Of a DNA stretch of 64,000 nt, positions 36,901 through 51,900 are shown in pieces. The notes beneath the pieces are model-generated. The model did not search any database. It had not been told where the DNA came from and saw nothing but the letters and a program-made list of their open reading frames with translations. The stretch is from Owenia fusiformis. Taxonomy: Eukaryota; Annelida; Polychaeta; Sabellida; Oweniidae. How positions within the stretch are numbered: the first letter of the stretch is position 1; every line of letters starts with the position of its first letter. Both the position numbers and the translations under genes were made by a program. The stretch is taken from the NCBI GenBank assembly GCA_903813345.2, contig CAIIXF020000009.1, positions 21,043,759-21,107,758 of the forward strand. Reading direction: 5' to 3'.

Positions 36901-39900
36901 CCTAAAACCCAGAATTAGACCCTAAAATCACTGATTTTGCCTCTCAGAATGCTTAGATATAACTTCTTTTATTTGGTAGCAAGCGCACCGGCGGCCATTT
37001 TGAAAAATGGGTGATAACACCTATTAAGCTACCACTTCTGCAATGCTATCACATATTTTCTTTTTCTAGGGGTCTAGACCTTCCCAAAAATCACCATGGC
37101 CATTATTCCCCTGATTTGGTACCGACCAACCCCCCAGGCTGATCGCCTAATATGTGAGTATTAGTTATTTATTAAATGTTCCACACATACCAGATATTCA
37201 AACTTTGCATCAAGATATTTCTTCACTGTCAGCCTAGTATCAGGTACAGCTTTGTTTAGGTATGTGTTCAGATCACTTATCATCTGCAATACAAAATACA
37301 CATAAATAACACCAGAACAACGGCAACGCCAAAGCGTAGCGAATCCCATCGAACAGAAATGGCTGGCATTTTTACAAACGAAGCGCAAATATCATAAAAC
37401 AACACACCAGAAAGGCCACCATTTTCAAAATTGTTGCTCACTAGCCAAGTTGTCATCAGAAGAAATAATATGCTTTTAAGTAGCCACCTCTAAAATTTTT
37501 GAAAAATCGCACACGTACTTGTAAAATAACACACATAAAAATGGTGGCCATTTTTCAAAATGGCCGACTACTCCCCAAAGTTTTATTAGACAATGTGCCA
37601 TGCTTAAAGTATTCACATATCAAATATGAACAAAATCGCTCCACTACTTTTCGAGTTATAGTAAAATACGTTAAAATGGCGGCCATTTTTCAAGATGGCC
37701 ACCTTCTACCAAAAGCGTCATTAGAAATAGACGGTGTACCATGCTAAAAGTATTCACATACCAAACATGAACAAAATCGCTCCACTACTTTTCGAGTTAT
37801 AGTAAAATACGTTAAAATGGCGGCCATTTTTCAAAATTGTTTTCAAAATGGCCGCCTTCTACCAAAAGTGTCATAGGACAGTGTGCCATGCTTATACTAT
37901 TCACATACCAAATATGAACAAAATCGCTCCACTACTTTTCGAGTAATAGTAAAATACGTTAAAATGGCGGCCATTTTTCAAAATGGCCGCCTTCTACCAA
38001 AATTGTCTTTAGACAATGTGCAATGCTTATAGTATTCACACATCAAATATGAACAAAATCGCTCCACTATTTTTGAGTTACAGCAAAAATTGTAAAATGA
38101 CGAGTAAAGGCCGCCATTTTTCAAGATGGCTGCCATGTGCTTTTTTAATATCTACATTTGTAGCATTATTAATGTAGATTATTTATAATTTTTTTACATT
38201 TAAAACATATTGCTATTACAGTTTTACATATTGCACCTTAATTACTGTAAAATCGTCACTAAAATGGCCGCCATTTTGAAATGAGCGGCTATTTTGAAAA
38301 TCGGCTTTCGAGCAGAACTTCTACCCCCATAGGGTATATGTGTACAAAATATGAACAAAATCGGGCCAACGGTATTTGAGTTATTGCCCGGACGGACGGA
38401 CGGACGGACGGACGGACGGACGTACGGACGTACGGACGTACGTACGGACGGACGGACGGACGGAGCCGTTCCCTATATCCCTCCGAACTTCGTTCGATGG
38501 GATAATAATACAAAATACACACAATTGACATAATACAAAAACACACTTAATTAACATAAAACAAAATACACACAATTGACATAATACAAAATACACATAA
38601 ATAACATGATACAAAATACACGCAATTGACATAATACCAGCCATAATGTTTATCAGTTGATTTGAATGCTTCTATATTGTATAGTTTCAAATTCAAAATC
38701 TAGTGGTCTCAATAACAAAATGATACATAACAGGGATTATGAAATATATTTGGATTGACATTTTTTATTGTAACCCTATTACCCCAAAAAAGTTATTATA
38801 ACATTCTTACTGGTTTCACAGTCTTCAACATCTTGATGGCGAATTTCTCAATATTTCTATGTGCCTCACCAAACTCAGAGAATGCCTCACTGGCTGATTT
38901 CTGAGGCTCTCTCACCCCTATTGCACAGAAAACCTCACCAAATGCTGGAGAAAATAATGTTTCACTAGTTAGAAAAATATGAAGTTGATACATTTTTCCG
39001 AACATAATAATTACATTGAAGTATTACTGGTTCATCTAACACGGACATATTTGAAAAAATTTATGTAAAATATTTCGTCCTACATCCATAGGACTTCTTA
39101 AGTTACTGTGGCAGGAAATTTGAAAATTTAGAGGGATGTCTCAAAAGTTGGTGGTATATGGGGTCCAAATACACTCCTCTGTCTCTGTTCATAGATGGCG
39201 CTAAAATTTAATATTGTTCCAGTCTATATGTTTGTCACATTCCCATAGACTGGAACAATTTTTTGGAACAGTTAGATCTATCAGTTATACTTCAATATGA
39301 ACATTTCCAGACGGATAAACATTCATTCTCATATAATAATTACACTTATTACAATAAAACTAATTATTTCATTTTTCCAGATGGATAAACATTCATTCTC
39401 ATATAATAATTACACTTATTACAATAAAACTAATTATTTCTATTTTGAAACCTTGCAGTTAATCTATTGCAATGTAAATGAACTATTACAAATGATATTA
39501 TAAATATTGATTTTGAATTTCAACCAAAATATTGTTTAGATCAATGAAACAGGTGATAAACATGCAATTATCAAAATTCTAAAAAACTAATGAAATGAAT
39601 TGACAGTCTTGCATCAAGCCTCTGCAACCAACCCTTCCTAATATAAATTTCCAAGGCCTTATTAAAGCAAGAGAATGTGCATTGGACAACACAGAGGCTT
39701 GATCTAAGACTACATTTCCAGAATGATTGTAGGTAAAAGGATTATACATGCTAACTTTAACAAACATTTACAAGACATTAACATGCAAAATGTCACCACC
39801 TACCATTTGTTACAGATACCAACCTCCAAATACCAACCATCGACAAAAGATTGAGACTATAAAAGTGCCAACATAATAAAATGACAAGCTAAAAGCTTAC

Positions 39901-42900
39901 AACTATATAGTATACTTACCAGTTGCTTAGTTACGTCAATGTCATTATTTTCTTGTGCATAATAAATGTAGAAACCTTGACAAAAAGTCAGTAAAAAGGA
40001 AGAATAGAGAGCTTTATTCCTTGTCATCCCCACTCAGCAAACAAAGAATGTTAATGCAATGAAAGTTTAAGCTTATACAGCATGCTTCTGTATTCTGTAT
40101 TCCCGTAGCATCATCTAATTGCACTCATATTCAAGACTTAAGCAAAGTTTATGTTAAAATTATCAAAGTTATTCATTCAGAGAAAGGGAAACAAGAAATG
40201 AATGACCCAGTACCATGTTAATAGAATGAAAGGCAAATATATTAGCAGTCCTTCCAATGTATTACCAAAAATCACCCAACCATGAAAATGTCCTTAAAGT
40301 TACCTCTATGAGACTGGGCCAGATCGAAAAATGCTCTGAGGAGACGTTTAATGTGTGACACTAGGCCAGCATAAGTTCCCCCTGTCATTTCCAAGTCTTC
40401 TAACTTCTTAACTAAAATATCTAACAGAAAACACGGGCATTACAGCACATATCACAACTAACTGATAAATCATTATTCTCTGATATGTTAAGAAAGAGGC
40501 TCCTGTAGGCGATCATTCTGCGGATTAATATGAATAACAGAATGTACTGTCATATATTCTGGGATATACAAGTATAAAAGTTTTGATATGTACTGCGTGA
40601 TACAACATCAAAGCATCAACATGTCTACAATAATACAAATATCTACATTTATAAAGTGATTCATTACAAAGCAAATATAGGATGTGCATTATGTGTCTTC
40701 TGTTGCTCTTACTCATATTTGGGAACTATCTGTTCTGTTTGATAGGAACCCTAATATGAATAAGGCCTAATGAAACAGACAAACTGTTGAGGCATGTGAT
40801 TTTTAAATCTTATATAGGCCTATAGCCTATATCTGGCCTATTGAAAAAAGAAGAGAAATATGATCAATGTCTATAATATAACAAATTATGCATGACATAT
40901 TCTCATTTCAAAACTTAAAGTTGAATATTTCACCATCAACATTTAAGTTCCATTTTGAACATTTTTAGAAAATAACTGCTGCATGTTATCCATCTTTTAA
41001 AAGTCATCTGCCTCATAAGTTTCATATCCAGAATATATGGAACATAAAGATGCAACTATTCTTTGTCAATTTTATTAAATCATTCAGCTAGAACAGTTAA
41101 AATCTACAAAAGGCTGTGTTAAGGATGGTCTGGAATTATACGTGGCAGCAATCAATAAACGTCAAAACTATGAAATAACACTATGGATGAGAAATAAACA
41201 GAAATTCAGCGATCTCCTCAGTTTTATTTTCTCAGGAGTGTGCTAAATTCTATTTCACCCATTTTGGTCAAAATATGTCAATATTTCAGCTATTTGACAG
41301 AGTGCAAACATATTTTCAACAGGGTGTCACTAAATTTTATGAATAATCAACAGCTCTTTGTTGCTCTTATGCTTGGGAGATCACTGAATTACTACCTAAA
41401 AATAACTAATTATAACGATACAAAAAGTAAGAACATAAAACAATACAATATTGTGAATCAATTATGAATCAAACCTAGGATGAAGAAAAGTAATTTCTTA
41501 ATCCTAGAACAAACCAGGACCTGTTTAACTATATAACAAAAAGGTATCATATTTTGTTTTACTATGTATTTCCATATGTGGTAGACTGTTGGTGTTTCTA
41601 AGCCATAACAGTTACTAGTTCTCATACTTTAGGCCAAAAGATAAAATATCTGGTTATCATTCTGAAGGCTAGTAGAAAAACAAGTCTGGTTATCATACAA
41701 GAGACATGCATTTATGAACATATAAAATAAACATGGTTATGTATGTTCAGCATACTCTTATGTGCTTGAGAGAGATCAAAAAATGATCTTAAAACTTTCT
41801 TTGTGTGTGTCATCATCCCCTGATACATAATGGCAACTGCTTCCATCTCATTCATCTTCTTAACCATCCCATCTAGAAAAGTACAATTAAGGACTTTTAA
41901 TAAAAACATTGGCATATAAAATGTAACCCAGTGCAACCATTGGTACATTAAAATTGACACATTAAGTGAAATAAACAAATGCAGTAAAATTTATTGTCAT
42001 ACAATATAATAAACGTTAAGTGTAAATCATGTAAAGCAAATAACATTAGATAACGTAAGTAATACTTCATCATCTTTCATCATTAATACATGTTGGAATT
42101 TGATTATTATCTTGGTTCTTAGATATTTGATGAGACAATGATCATGAAGGATATGGTTCCTTTCCTTCCAGTCTACATTTCCAAACAAACTAAATAATTG
42201 AGTCACTGTACATGCTTATGTTTATGTAAAGAACTTAACATACCATTACATAGGATTGCTCTGCTAAGACCCAAGGCATCTGCTGTACTGGAACTCATTG
42301 ACTCAACTATGGAATGTTTCATCTTTTTAAGAACTAAAAAGATAATGAAGAGCAAGTTAGCAACTAAGTATATCCCACAGGGCAAAGTTCTTGATTGACA
42401 CAGTTCTAAGAAAGTACAGATTGCACTAATCCCTATAAAACATATGGATCACTATACTTATTTCTTAATCAATACTTTTACATAAATAATACAAAGAGAA
42501 GTACACAATTGGAAATCAAATAACAAAAATACCCATTATTGTCTAAATTCGATTTGGCTTATTAGTACTAAATAAAAATTTCAAAAAGGCGCTTTAATGT
42601 CCTGTTGAAGAACCCCTATTCTAACTTTCGAAAATGGATGCTAGCAATACTATCCAATCCAACAGGAATCTCTTTGTTGAGATTCGATCAACTTGAGTTC
42701 TTCTGAGAAAATGAGGATTTCAGCAAGGGTGCATTGACTTTACATGGTGACATACCTGATGGTATCCACACGCTAAGTCAATGGTCAATGGTATATCTCC
42801 CCATGTTGAGTCAACGCGCACTGGCTAAAATCCTCATTTTCTAAGAGGAACTCAAGTTGATCGAGTCTCGACAAGTAGATTCATGTGGGACAGTTTTGCT

Positions 42901-45900
42901 AGAATCCATTTTCAAAAGTAAGAATAGATGTTCTAAAACAGGACATAGGGCTTGCTTTTCGGAACTTTTAGTTGGTACTATTGGTTCCCATTGAAGACTT
43001 ATTCATACTATAGTTCAAATAAATCAGACTATATATAACTAGAAAAACAGCAACTCCACGGAGTAGCAAATCCCACCGAACAAAACATGTTTTGATAAAA
43101 AAAATTGAGGCAAATATACATCCACTGGTATTTGAATTATCAAAGATTATGTCTTTATGGTTGCCATTTTGAAATTCAGCCGTCATCTTTAGATTTCTTC
43201 TTTAGCAGAGAATGTCCGTCCAATGGTATCTGGGTTATCAAAGATTACTTTTTTAATGAAAAACGGCAGCCATTTTAAAATTCAGCTATCACCTTTGAAA
43301 TTTCTTCTGAAGCAGATCTCCTTTTTCCCTAAACATCAGCATATAAAATTGGAACCAAATCCATCCACTAGTATTTGATTTATCATTAATTACGTTTTTT
43401 TACGAAAAATGGCGGCCATTTTGAAATTCAGTGGTCATCTTGAAAATTTATTTTTGAGCAGATCTTCTTTGTCTCTAGGCATCAGCATATAGAATTTGAA
43501 CCAAATCCGTCAACTGGTATTTGAGTTATCAAATGAAAATCCCTTCTCGAGCAGAGCTCCTATGTCCCTAGGCATCATCATGTAAAATTTGAACCAAATC
43601 CATTCAATGGTAATTGAGTTATCAAAGATAATGTTTTTTAATGAAAAATGGCCGCCATTTTTTGAAATTTAGCTGCCATCTTGAAAATCCTTTCTTGAGC
43701 AGAGCTCCTATGTCCCTAGGCATCAGCATATAAAATTTAAACCAAATCCATTCAATGGTATTTGAGTTATCAAAGATAATGTTTTTTTACGAAAAATGGC
43801 CGCCATTTTGAAATTTAGCTGCCATCTTGAAAATCCTTTCTCGAACAGAGCTCCTATGTCCCTAGGCATCAGCATCTAAAATTTGAACCAAATCCATTCA
43901 ATGGTCTTTGAGTTATCAAAGATAACGTTTTTTTACGAAAAATGGCCGCCATTTTGAAATTTGGTGGCCATCTTGAAAATGTCTTCTTGAGCAAGGCTCC
44001 TTTGTACCAAGGCAACAGCATATAAAATTTGAACCAAATCCATCCACTAGTATTTGAGTTATTAAAGATTACATATTTTCCGAAAAATGGCCGCCATTTT
44101 GAATTAAGCGGCCATATTGAAAATTCCTTCTCGAGCAGAGGTCCTTCACCCATAAGGCATAAGCCTATAAAATTTGAATGAAATCCGTCAACCGGTATTT
44201 GAGGTATTGCCCGGACACACGAACGGACGGACGGACGAACGGACGGAAGAACGGACGGACGAACGGACGGACGGAAGACGGACGGCTTCTCTATATCCCC
44301 CTCGAACTTCGTTCGGTGGGATAATTATTCTCTCACTCCAAAATAGTTTTACTGTAACTACTATAGGATCTTACTTATATCTAAAGTTTTGCCTCTTTTC
44401 ACCTCAGCATGGAGTTTGTTGTAGTTAATAGTAACCTCAGTCTGAAATCAATCATTGACATAACCATCAATTATCTACATATATAGCATTCAGTACATTA
44501 AGGATTTAAAAGTAAGGTTTAAAGCATGATTGCCCAATGTAAGATAATGGCATTAAGTCACCTGGTTGATCCAATCAAATACCAAGGGTTGAAAATGATT
44601 GCTACTGGAAGTCAGGCAGAAGTTAGATTTGAACCCTGGGTAAATGTACATCAATAAGATGTATTTAGGAGGGCAAAGTGGGCTGAAGGGTTATCAGTTT
44701 AAATGACTTTGTGTAAAAAAAAAGAACCTTGAAATTTATTATGCCCGGTCAACCTTTAAGTTTTCAATTCTGGCCCATGCATTCTATCCTTATGTCCATT
44801 GCTGATTTTTTCGTTAATTTCAAATAAGTGCTTTCATTATATGTAGTCTAGATGTCATTTTAAGAATTGCAGTTGAACCGCAACATATACCCACTAGGGT
44901 GTCTAGCAGCTTGTTTTTATAGTGTATATTATATAAGAATTATGAAATAAATAAATTGAATTGAAAAAAAAAATTGTGGCATATTCAATAATTTATTAGT
45001 TGGATCTCCTTCACTTAACTATGAACAATCCATACATCACACTACATGTATCAATATTGATGTTTATTTGCAAAAGAGGAGCTCAAACAAATTGATTTAT
45101 ATGTTTAGCATGAATAAACTAAACGATCAAAGCACTTTAAGGGTTGAACTTTTGAACTCTACAAAGCTGTTTTAATGAATTCAGTTAACATGACAAAGAA
45201 TAGGCCAACTGTATAAATTTGAAAAGCGTTGCTGTTATTCCAATCAAAAATGATGGTACACATACTTAGTATGATGCAGTCTCAACAAGTGCCTCAGAAT
45301 ATCATATAATTTCATATAGAAAAATGAGCCAAAAAGCTATTTGGTCAATGTGTCTTGCAACTTTGAGCTAGACTGTATTTCAGTTATATTTACCTTTACA
45401 GCTTGAATCATACGTGCTACTTCCACTTTAGTCTTTCCTTTCACAGACTGTCCACTGACACCCACAATTTCATCACCAGAAGCAAGAGTGGCGTCTTTGG
45501 CAGCAGGTGTGTTGTCGAATATTTGCACGACATAAAGACATGGACACAGGGGGGCGCCACCTCCAATACTTATACCAATCAGGTTCTGGGAGTCTTTGAT
45601 TAGTGTCACACTCCCAGATGTCACTGTCATGCCCCTGAAACATATACAAATGTAATTGTATTATAAGCTGCATTTTCATACTTCTTACAATATTACGCAT
45701 TCTAAAAAATGATTCCCTATTTGCAATCCTTGGATAAATATAAAGAGATAAACTTGTTATTGTACATTTATATTATTATCAATTCATCACAGGTTTTCAA
45801 ATTTCCCGGCTATTATATTTCGGAAATCTTCCAAAACTTGCTAAAAGCGCGAAATATAGTAGCACGCGGAAATTACCAGGAGTAGTATCTGAATTCTGAA

Positions 45901-48900
45901 AGCAACATAAAACTGAATGTGCAAATGTAGCACATTGACAGTATACGGTCATGTAAGTTCCTTTGAGAATGAGGAATTAAAACCATTTGATTCCCTACAT
46001 GGTATCTTCATATCTGCTCCGAGTAGGCATACAAGCATCATGATCATCTGTTAATCCATCCATATCGAATGTAGGAATCAAATCATAGTCATACTCCCAG
46101 CCATACTGTCTTGAACTTTGATTCATTTTACTTCACACACACATATATAGCCTTATCTGAATACCTATTGTGCCTTTTCAATTCAACTAAGGATGTGCCT
46201 CTGCATTTTACTATTCAGCTGAAAAGCACATTTTGTTCACTCAATTGTGCTTTTTTGTACCTGTTTATTTTTTATGTTGTTGGATATAAATGTCAGTAAA
46301 TAAGATTCAATAATTTTACAATACGGCTGCAACATATTTGCTTAGTACAACTTTTGTTCCTTAAGTTGAATAATATTTTGTAAACATTCGAACTTTACAG
46401 ACGCCAGATAATCGCACTTTGTGTTTCCATATAAAATGTGCAGCTTAACTGCATCTGTATTTGTATATTTTGTATTATATCCAAAAAATGTCTAATATAT
46501 GTCTTATTTCCCTGTAAATTAGCCAAGTGTTTTATTAGTATAACAAGTGTATTGCTACAGACGGATATCATTACTGGATTCGGGATCAATACCATATGTT
46601 ACCATGCATTAGTAGATACTTATACTCATTTCATACAGAAAATTCAAACCAGCAGTTTCCAGAATATTTTTGCAATTACTATACAGTAAAACAACTGTTA
46701 AGTAACACTACAAGCATTGGCTAAACATGCTTATCTAGAGAGTCTTTAATAACATTGGAGTCAAAAATTGAACCGGAAATTATTCATGTTCAAGTTTTTG
46801 AATTTTTTTCACAAACATAGTTTTAAATATATGTATATTTGCAAATTATTGTATTACAGTACTTACCATTACTTTATAATCATTTCTTATTGTATTACTC
46901 ATGAAATAATTTACAGCATTTGTAATATGCATAAAGCCAGCATTTCAAATAAATTCATAACCATGATTAGAAAAATAACTAGATTTGTGAAATTGAACAA
47001 GTTCAATTTAAGACTCCAGATTTATTTGACCTAGATAGATCAGTAAAGAGCTGAGTAAGTAACTGAGTAATTAGCTGAGTAAGTACCTTAGTAGTAGTTG
47101 AGTGAGTAGCTGAGTAAGTAACTGAGTAAAAAGCTGAGTAGGTAGCTGAGTAAGTAGCTGAGTAAGTACCTGAGTTAGTAGCTGAGTAAGTTGCTAAGGA
47201 AGTAATAACTAATTAAGTAATTGAGTAAGTAGTCAAATAAGTAGCTGAGTAGGTAGAGAGGTAAAGTAGGGTATGCAGGAATTTTTGAAAGTATATTTGA
47301 TCAATCTGCATCGTGAATACTGGCAAGTGCGAATTTCAAACTTCAAAATGGCGTAGAATCTAAACCGGGGGTCGGATTGCAATTTTAATTTCAGATCCAG
47401 ATTTCTGAGGAAATTCTACCCCTAATTCATAACTTTCATACTTTAAAATTGGAGAACTTTTTATTTTGACCTACATTTCGGACACCATATCTCAAAAGTG
47501 GGTCAAAAAACTTATTGACGGCAAAATGTTAACATTATTAGCACACTCTTTGCTACAAGTTTACAAAATTTCGGAGAATATCATTGGAGTGTAGTGTCAG
47601 AATCGCAAAATAAAAAAAACTATGAAATTGACCTTGATTTTGAACTAGGTATTTTGGTGTCCAAACTTTGAAGGAAAGTAGCTTTTGAGGTCCCCTTCTT
47701 CTATGGGCTTTCATTATGTTTAACATTGGGCACCAAATTTAGCGATTTTTGAGATTTCAAAACGCCATAACTTCAGAACAAGTAGTCGGATCGAAATTTG
47801 GTTTGCAGATCTAGATTTCTGAGAAAATTCTACCCTTAATTCATAACTCATACGTTAAATTTGGAAAACTTTTAACTTTGGCCTACTTTTCGGACACCAT
47901 ATCTCAAAAGTGGGTCAAAATACTTTCTGACGGCAAAACGCTAACACTATTAGCATACTCTTTGCTACCTGTATACAAAATTTTAAAGCAAATCATTTAA
48001 ATATAGTGTCAGAATCGCAAAAATAAGGGAAAACTATAAATTTGACCTAGATTTTGACCTAGGCATTTTGGTGTCCAAATTTTGGAGCTAAGTAGCCTTC
48101 GAGGTCCCCTTCTTTAATAAACTTTGATTATATTAAGCTGTACTCAGTCTATATCTCGTATTTTACACTTCAAAAAAATCTTTTTTCCCATTGACATAAC
48201 ATGGGGCAGCAAATTTAGCGATTTTTGAGCTTTCAAAACACCATAACTTCCGAACAGGTCGAATCAAAATTTGATTTGCAGATTCGGATTCCTGATAAAA
48301 ATTATACCTCTTATTCATAACTCATACGTTACATTTATAATTTTTTTATTTTGACCTACTTTTGGGACACTATATCTCAAAAGTGGGTCAAAATACTTTT
48401 TGACGGCAAAAGGCTAACACTATTAGCACACTCTTGGCTACATGTATACACAATTTCGAAGAATATAATTAAAGTGTAGTGTCAGAATCGCAAAAATAAG
48501 GAAAAGCTTTGAATTTGACCTAGATTTTGACCTAGGCATTTTGTTGTCCAAATTTTCAAGATTAGAAGGTTTTGAGGTCCCCTTCTTTTATGGGCTTCCA
48601 TTATGTTTAGCTGTACTTAGTCTATATCTCGTATTTTACACTTCAAAAAAATATTTTTTCCCATTGACATAACATGGGGCACCAAATTTAGCGATTTTTG
48701 AGCTTTCAAAACGCCATAACTTCCAAACCGGAAGTCGGATCGAAATTTGGTTTGCAGATTTGGATTCCAGAGAAAATTCTATCCCTAATTCATAGCTCAT
48801 ACGTTAAATTTGGAAACTTTTTATTTTGACCTACTTTTCGGCCACGTCATAACTTCCAAACCGGAAGTCGGATCGAAATTTGGTTTGCAGATTCGGATTC

Positions 48901-51900
48901 CTGAGAAAATTCTATACTTAATTCATAACTCAAACGTCAAATTTTGAGAATTTTTTATTTTGACCTACTTTTCGGACACCATATCTCAAAAATGGGGCAA
49001 AATACTTTCTGACGGCATAAGGCTAACACTATTAGCAGACTCTTAGCTACATGTATACAAAATTTCGAAGAATATAATTAATCTGTTGTGTCAGAGTCGC
49101 AAAAATAAGGAAAAAGTTTGAATTTGACCTAGATTTTGACCTAGGCATTTTGGTGTCCAAATTTTGAAGCTAGATGGCTTATGAGGTCACCTTCTTTTAA
49201 AAGCTTTCATTATATTTAGCTGAACTCAGTCTATATTTCGTATTTTTCACTTCAAAAAAATCTTTTTTCCCATTGACTTAACATGGGCACCAAATTTAGC
49301 GATTTTTGAGCTTTCAAAACACCATAACTTCCGAACGGAAAGTCGGATCAAAATTTGGTTTGCAGATTCGGATTCCTGAGAAAATTCTACCCTTATTTCA
49401 TAGCTCATATGTTAAATTTGGGGAACTTTTTGGTTTTGACCTACTTTCAGGACGCCATATCTCAAAATTGCTAAGAGTAATCAAAAAACGGATGGCACAC
49501 TCTCGATTTGTTTTTTTCTAAGCTACATGTAGAAACTAAGATGAAGTAGTTACGACAAACAACAACGAAGATAATTGACAGAATGTTGATTTGACCTTGA
49601 TTTGACCTAGTTCTTGACCCTTGACCTAGATAAAAATTTGACCTAATTTCCCATCATCCCAGGTACTGCCCCTAGTTGATCATGTAAGCAGCTTAAAGTA
49701 AATTCTTTTAGTTGGTGAGAAATCTGGGAAGGAGGAAGATTCTGAAAGAATAATAATAACTAGACTTTGGAAATTGAACAAGTTCAATTTCAGACTCCAG
49801 ATTTAGACTTTTTAAGCTGAGTCATCCACAATAAGCCGAGTCATCCAGAATAAGCCAAGTCATCCAGAATAAGCTGAGTCAACCAGCATAAGCCGAGTCA
49901 ACCAGAATAAGCAGGTGGATGGCTGGACTGATGGATGAATGGATGGATTGATAGGAGGAAGGATAGGACAGAATAGGAAGGAAGGATAGGATAGAATAGG
50001 AAATAGGATAGGATAGTATAGGGTATGAAGGATAGAATAGGATACGATAGAATCTGAAGAAAGAATAAGATAGGACAGAATAGGAAGGATAGGATAGGAT
50101 AGGAAGGATAGGAAAGAAGGATAGGATTGGATAGGATAGGTGGGATGGATATAGCCAAGTATTCCAGAATAAGCCAAGTCATCCAGAATAAGCTGAGACA
50201 TCCAGAATAAGCCAAGTCATCCATAATAAGCAGATGGATGAATGGATTGATGGATGAATGGATGGATTGATAGGATAGGAAGGATAGGACAGAATAGGGA
50301 GGAAGGATAGGATAGAATAGGAAGGATAGGATAGTATAGGATAGGATAGGATAGGAAGGATGGAATAGTATACGATAGAATCCGAAGAAAGAATAAGATA
50401 GGACAGAATAGGAAGGGTAGGATAGGATAGGAAGGAAGGATAGGAAGGATAGGAAAGAAGGATAGAATTGGATGGGATAGGTGGGATGGATATTATAGTC
50501 GAGTCATCCAAAATAGCCAAGTCATCCAGAATAGGCTGAGTCATCCAGAATAAGCCGAGTCATCCAGAATAAGCCGATGGATGGATGGATTGATGGATGA
50601 ATGGATGAATTCATAGGATAGGACAGAATAGGAAGAAAGGATAGGATAGTATAGGATAGGATAGGAAGGATAGAATAGGATATGATAGAATCCGAAGAAA
50701 GAATAAGATAGGACAGAATAGGAAGGATGGGATAGGAAGGAAGGAAGGAAGGATAGATAGATAGATAGGAAGGATAGGAAAGAAGGATAGGATTGAATAG
50801 GATAGGTGGGATGGATATAGCCGAGTCGTCCAGAATAAACCAAGTCGTTCAGTCCTATCCCTCTTTCCTATCCTTCTTATCCTATCCTTCCTTCCAGAAT
50901 AGGAAGGAAAGGATAGAATAGGAAGAAACGATAGGATAGTATAGGATAGGAAGGAAGGATAGGATAGGAAGGATAGGAAAGAAGGATAGGATTGGATAGG
51001 ATATAGGATAGGATATAGAATAGGAAGGAAGGATAGGATAGGAAGGAAAGGATAGGAAGGAAGGATAGGATAGGAAGGATAGGAAAGAAGGATAGGATTG
51101 GATAGGATATAGGATAGGATATAGAATAGGAAGGAAGGATAGGATAGGAAGGAAAGGATAGGAAGGAAGGATAGATAGGAAAGATATGATCAGACAGGAT
51201 AGAAAGGAAGGAAATTTCAAAACGCCATAACTTTCGAACCGGAAATCGGATCGAAATTTGATTTGCAGATTCGGATTCCTGAGAAAATTCTACCCTTAAT
51301 TCATAACTCATATGTTAAATTTGGAGAACTTTTTATTGTGACCTACTTTCTGGACGCCATATTTCAAAATTGGTAAGCGTAATCAAAAATCTAATGTCAT
51401 ATCTTTGCTTTGGCTTTTTCTAAGCTACATGATGAAAAAAAGATTTAGGAGTTACGATAAACAACGACGAAGATAAATGACAGAATGTTGAAAATGTAAG
51501 AAATGACCTAGTTCTTGACCTTTGACCTAGATAAAAATTTGACCCAATTTCCGAGAAACTAGATCTAGGACCTAAATGGACCATATATAAGACTTGACTC
51601 AATATCTTCTAGTTAACGAGAAAACTGGGAAAGAATAATAATAAAGAATAACTAGATTTTGGAAATTGAACGAAGTTCAATTTCAGACTCCAGATCTAGA
51701 CTTTTTTTTAGCCGAGTCATCCAGAATAAGCCGAGTCATCCAAAATAAGCTGAGTCATCTAGAAAGAGATGGATAAATAAAATAGGAAGATAGGATAGGA
51801 TAGAATAGGAAAGAACGATAGGATAGAATAAGAAAGAAGGATAGGATAGAATAGAATAGGAAGAAAGGATAGGATAGGATAGGAAGGATAGGAAGGAAAA

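Noticed and set aside
38289-38644. ORFs with RPSVRPSVRT repeats
   Set aside because: By-products of the GGAC microsatellite of pearl-like element 1.
47040-47270. GAGTAAGTAACT array as a CRISPR or satellite array
   Set aside because: No spacers and no constant repeat length; it is simple sequence filling the microsatellite slot of a composite element.
49860-51311. Long minus-strand ORFs of SYPILSYPIL repeats
   Set aside because: They are translations of the GGATA pentamer array, which stays open in several frames; no start context, homology or splice signals.
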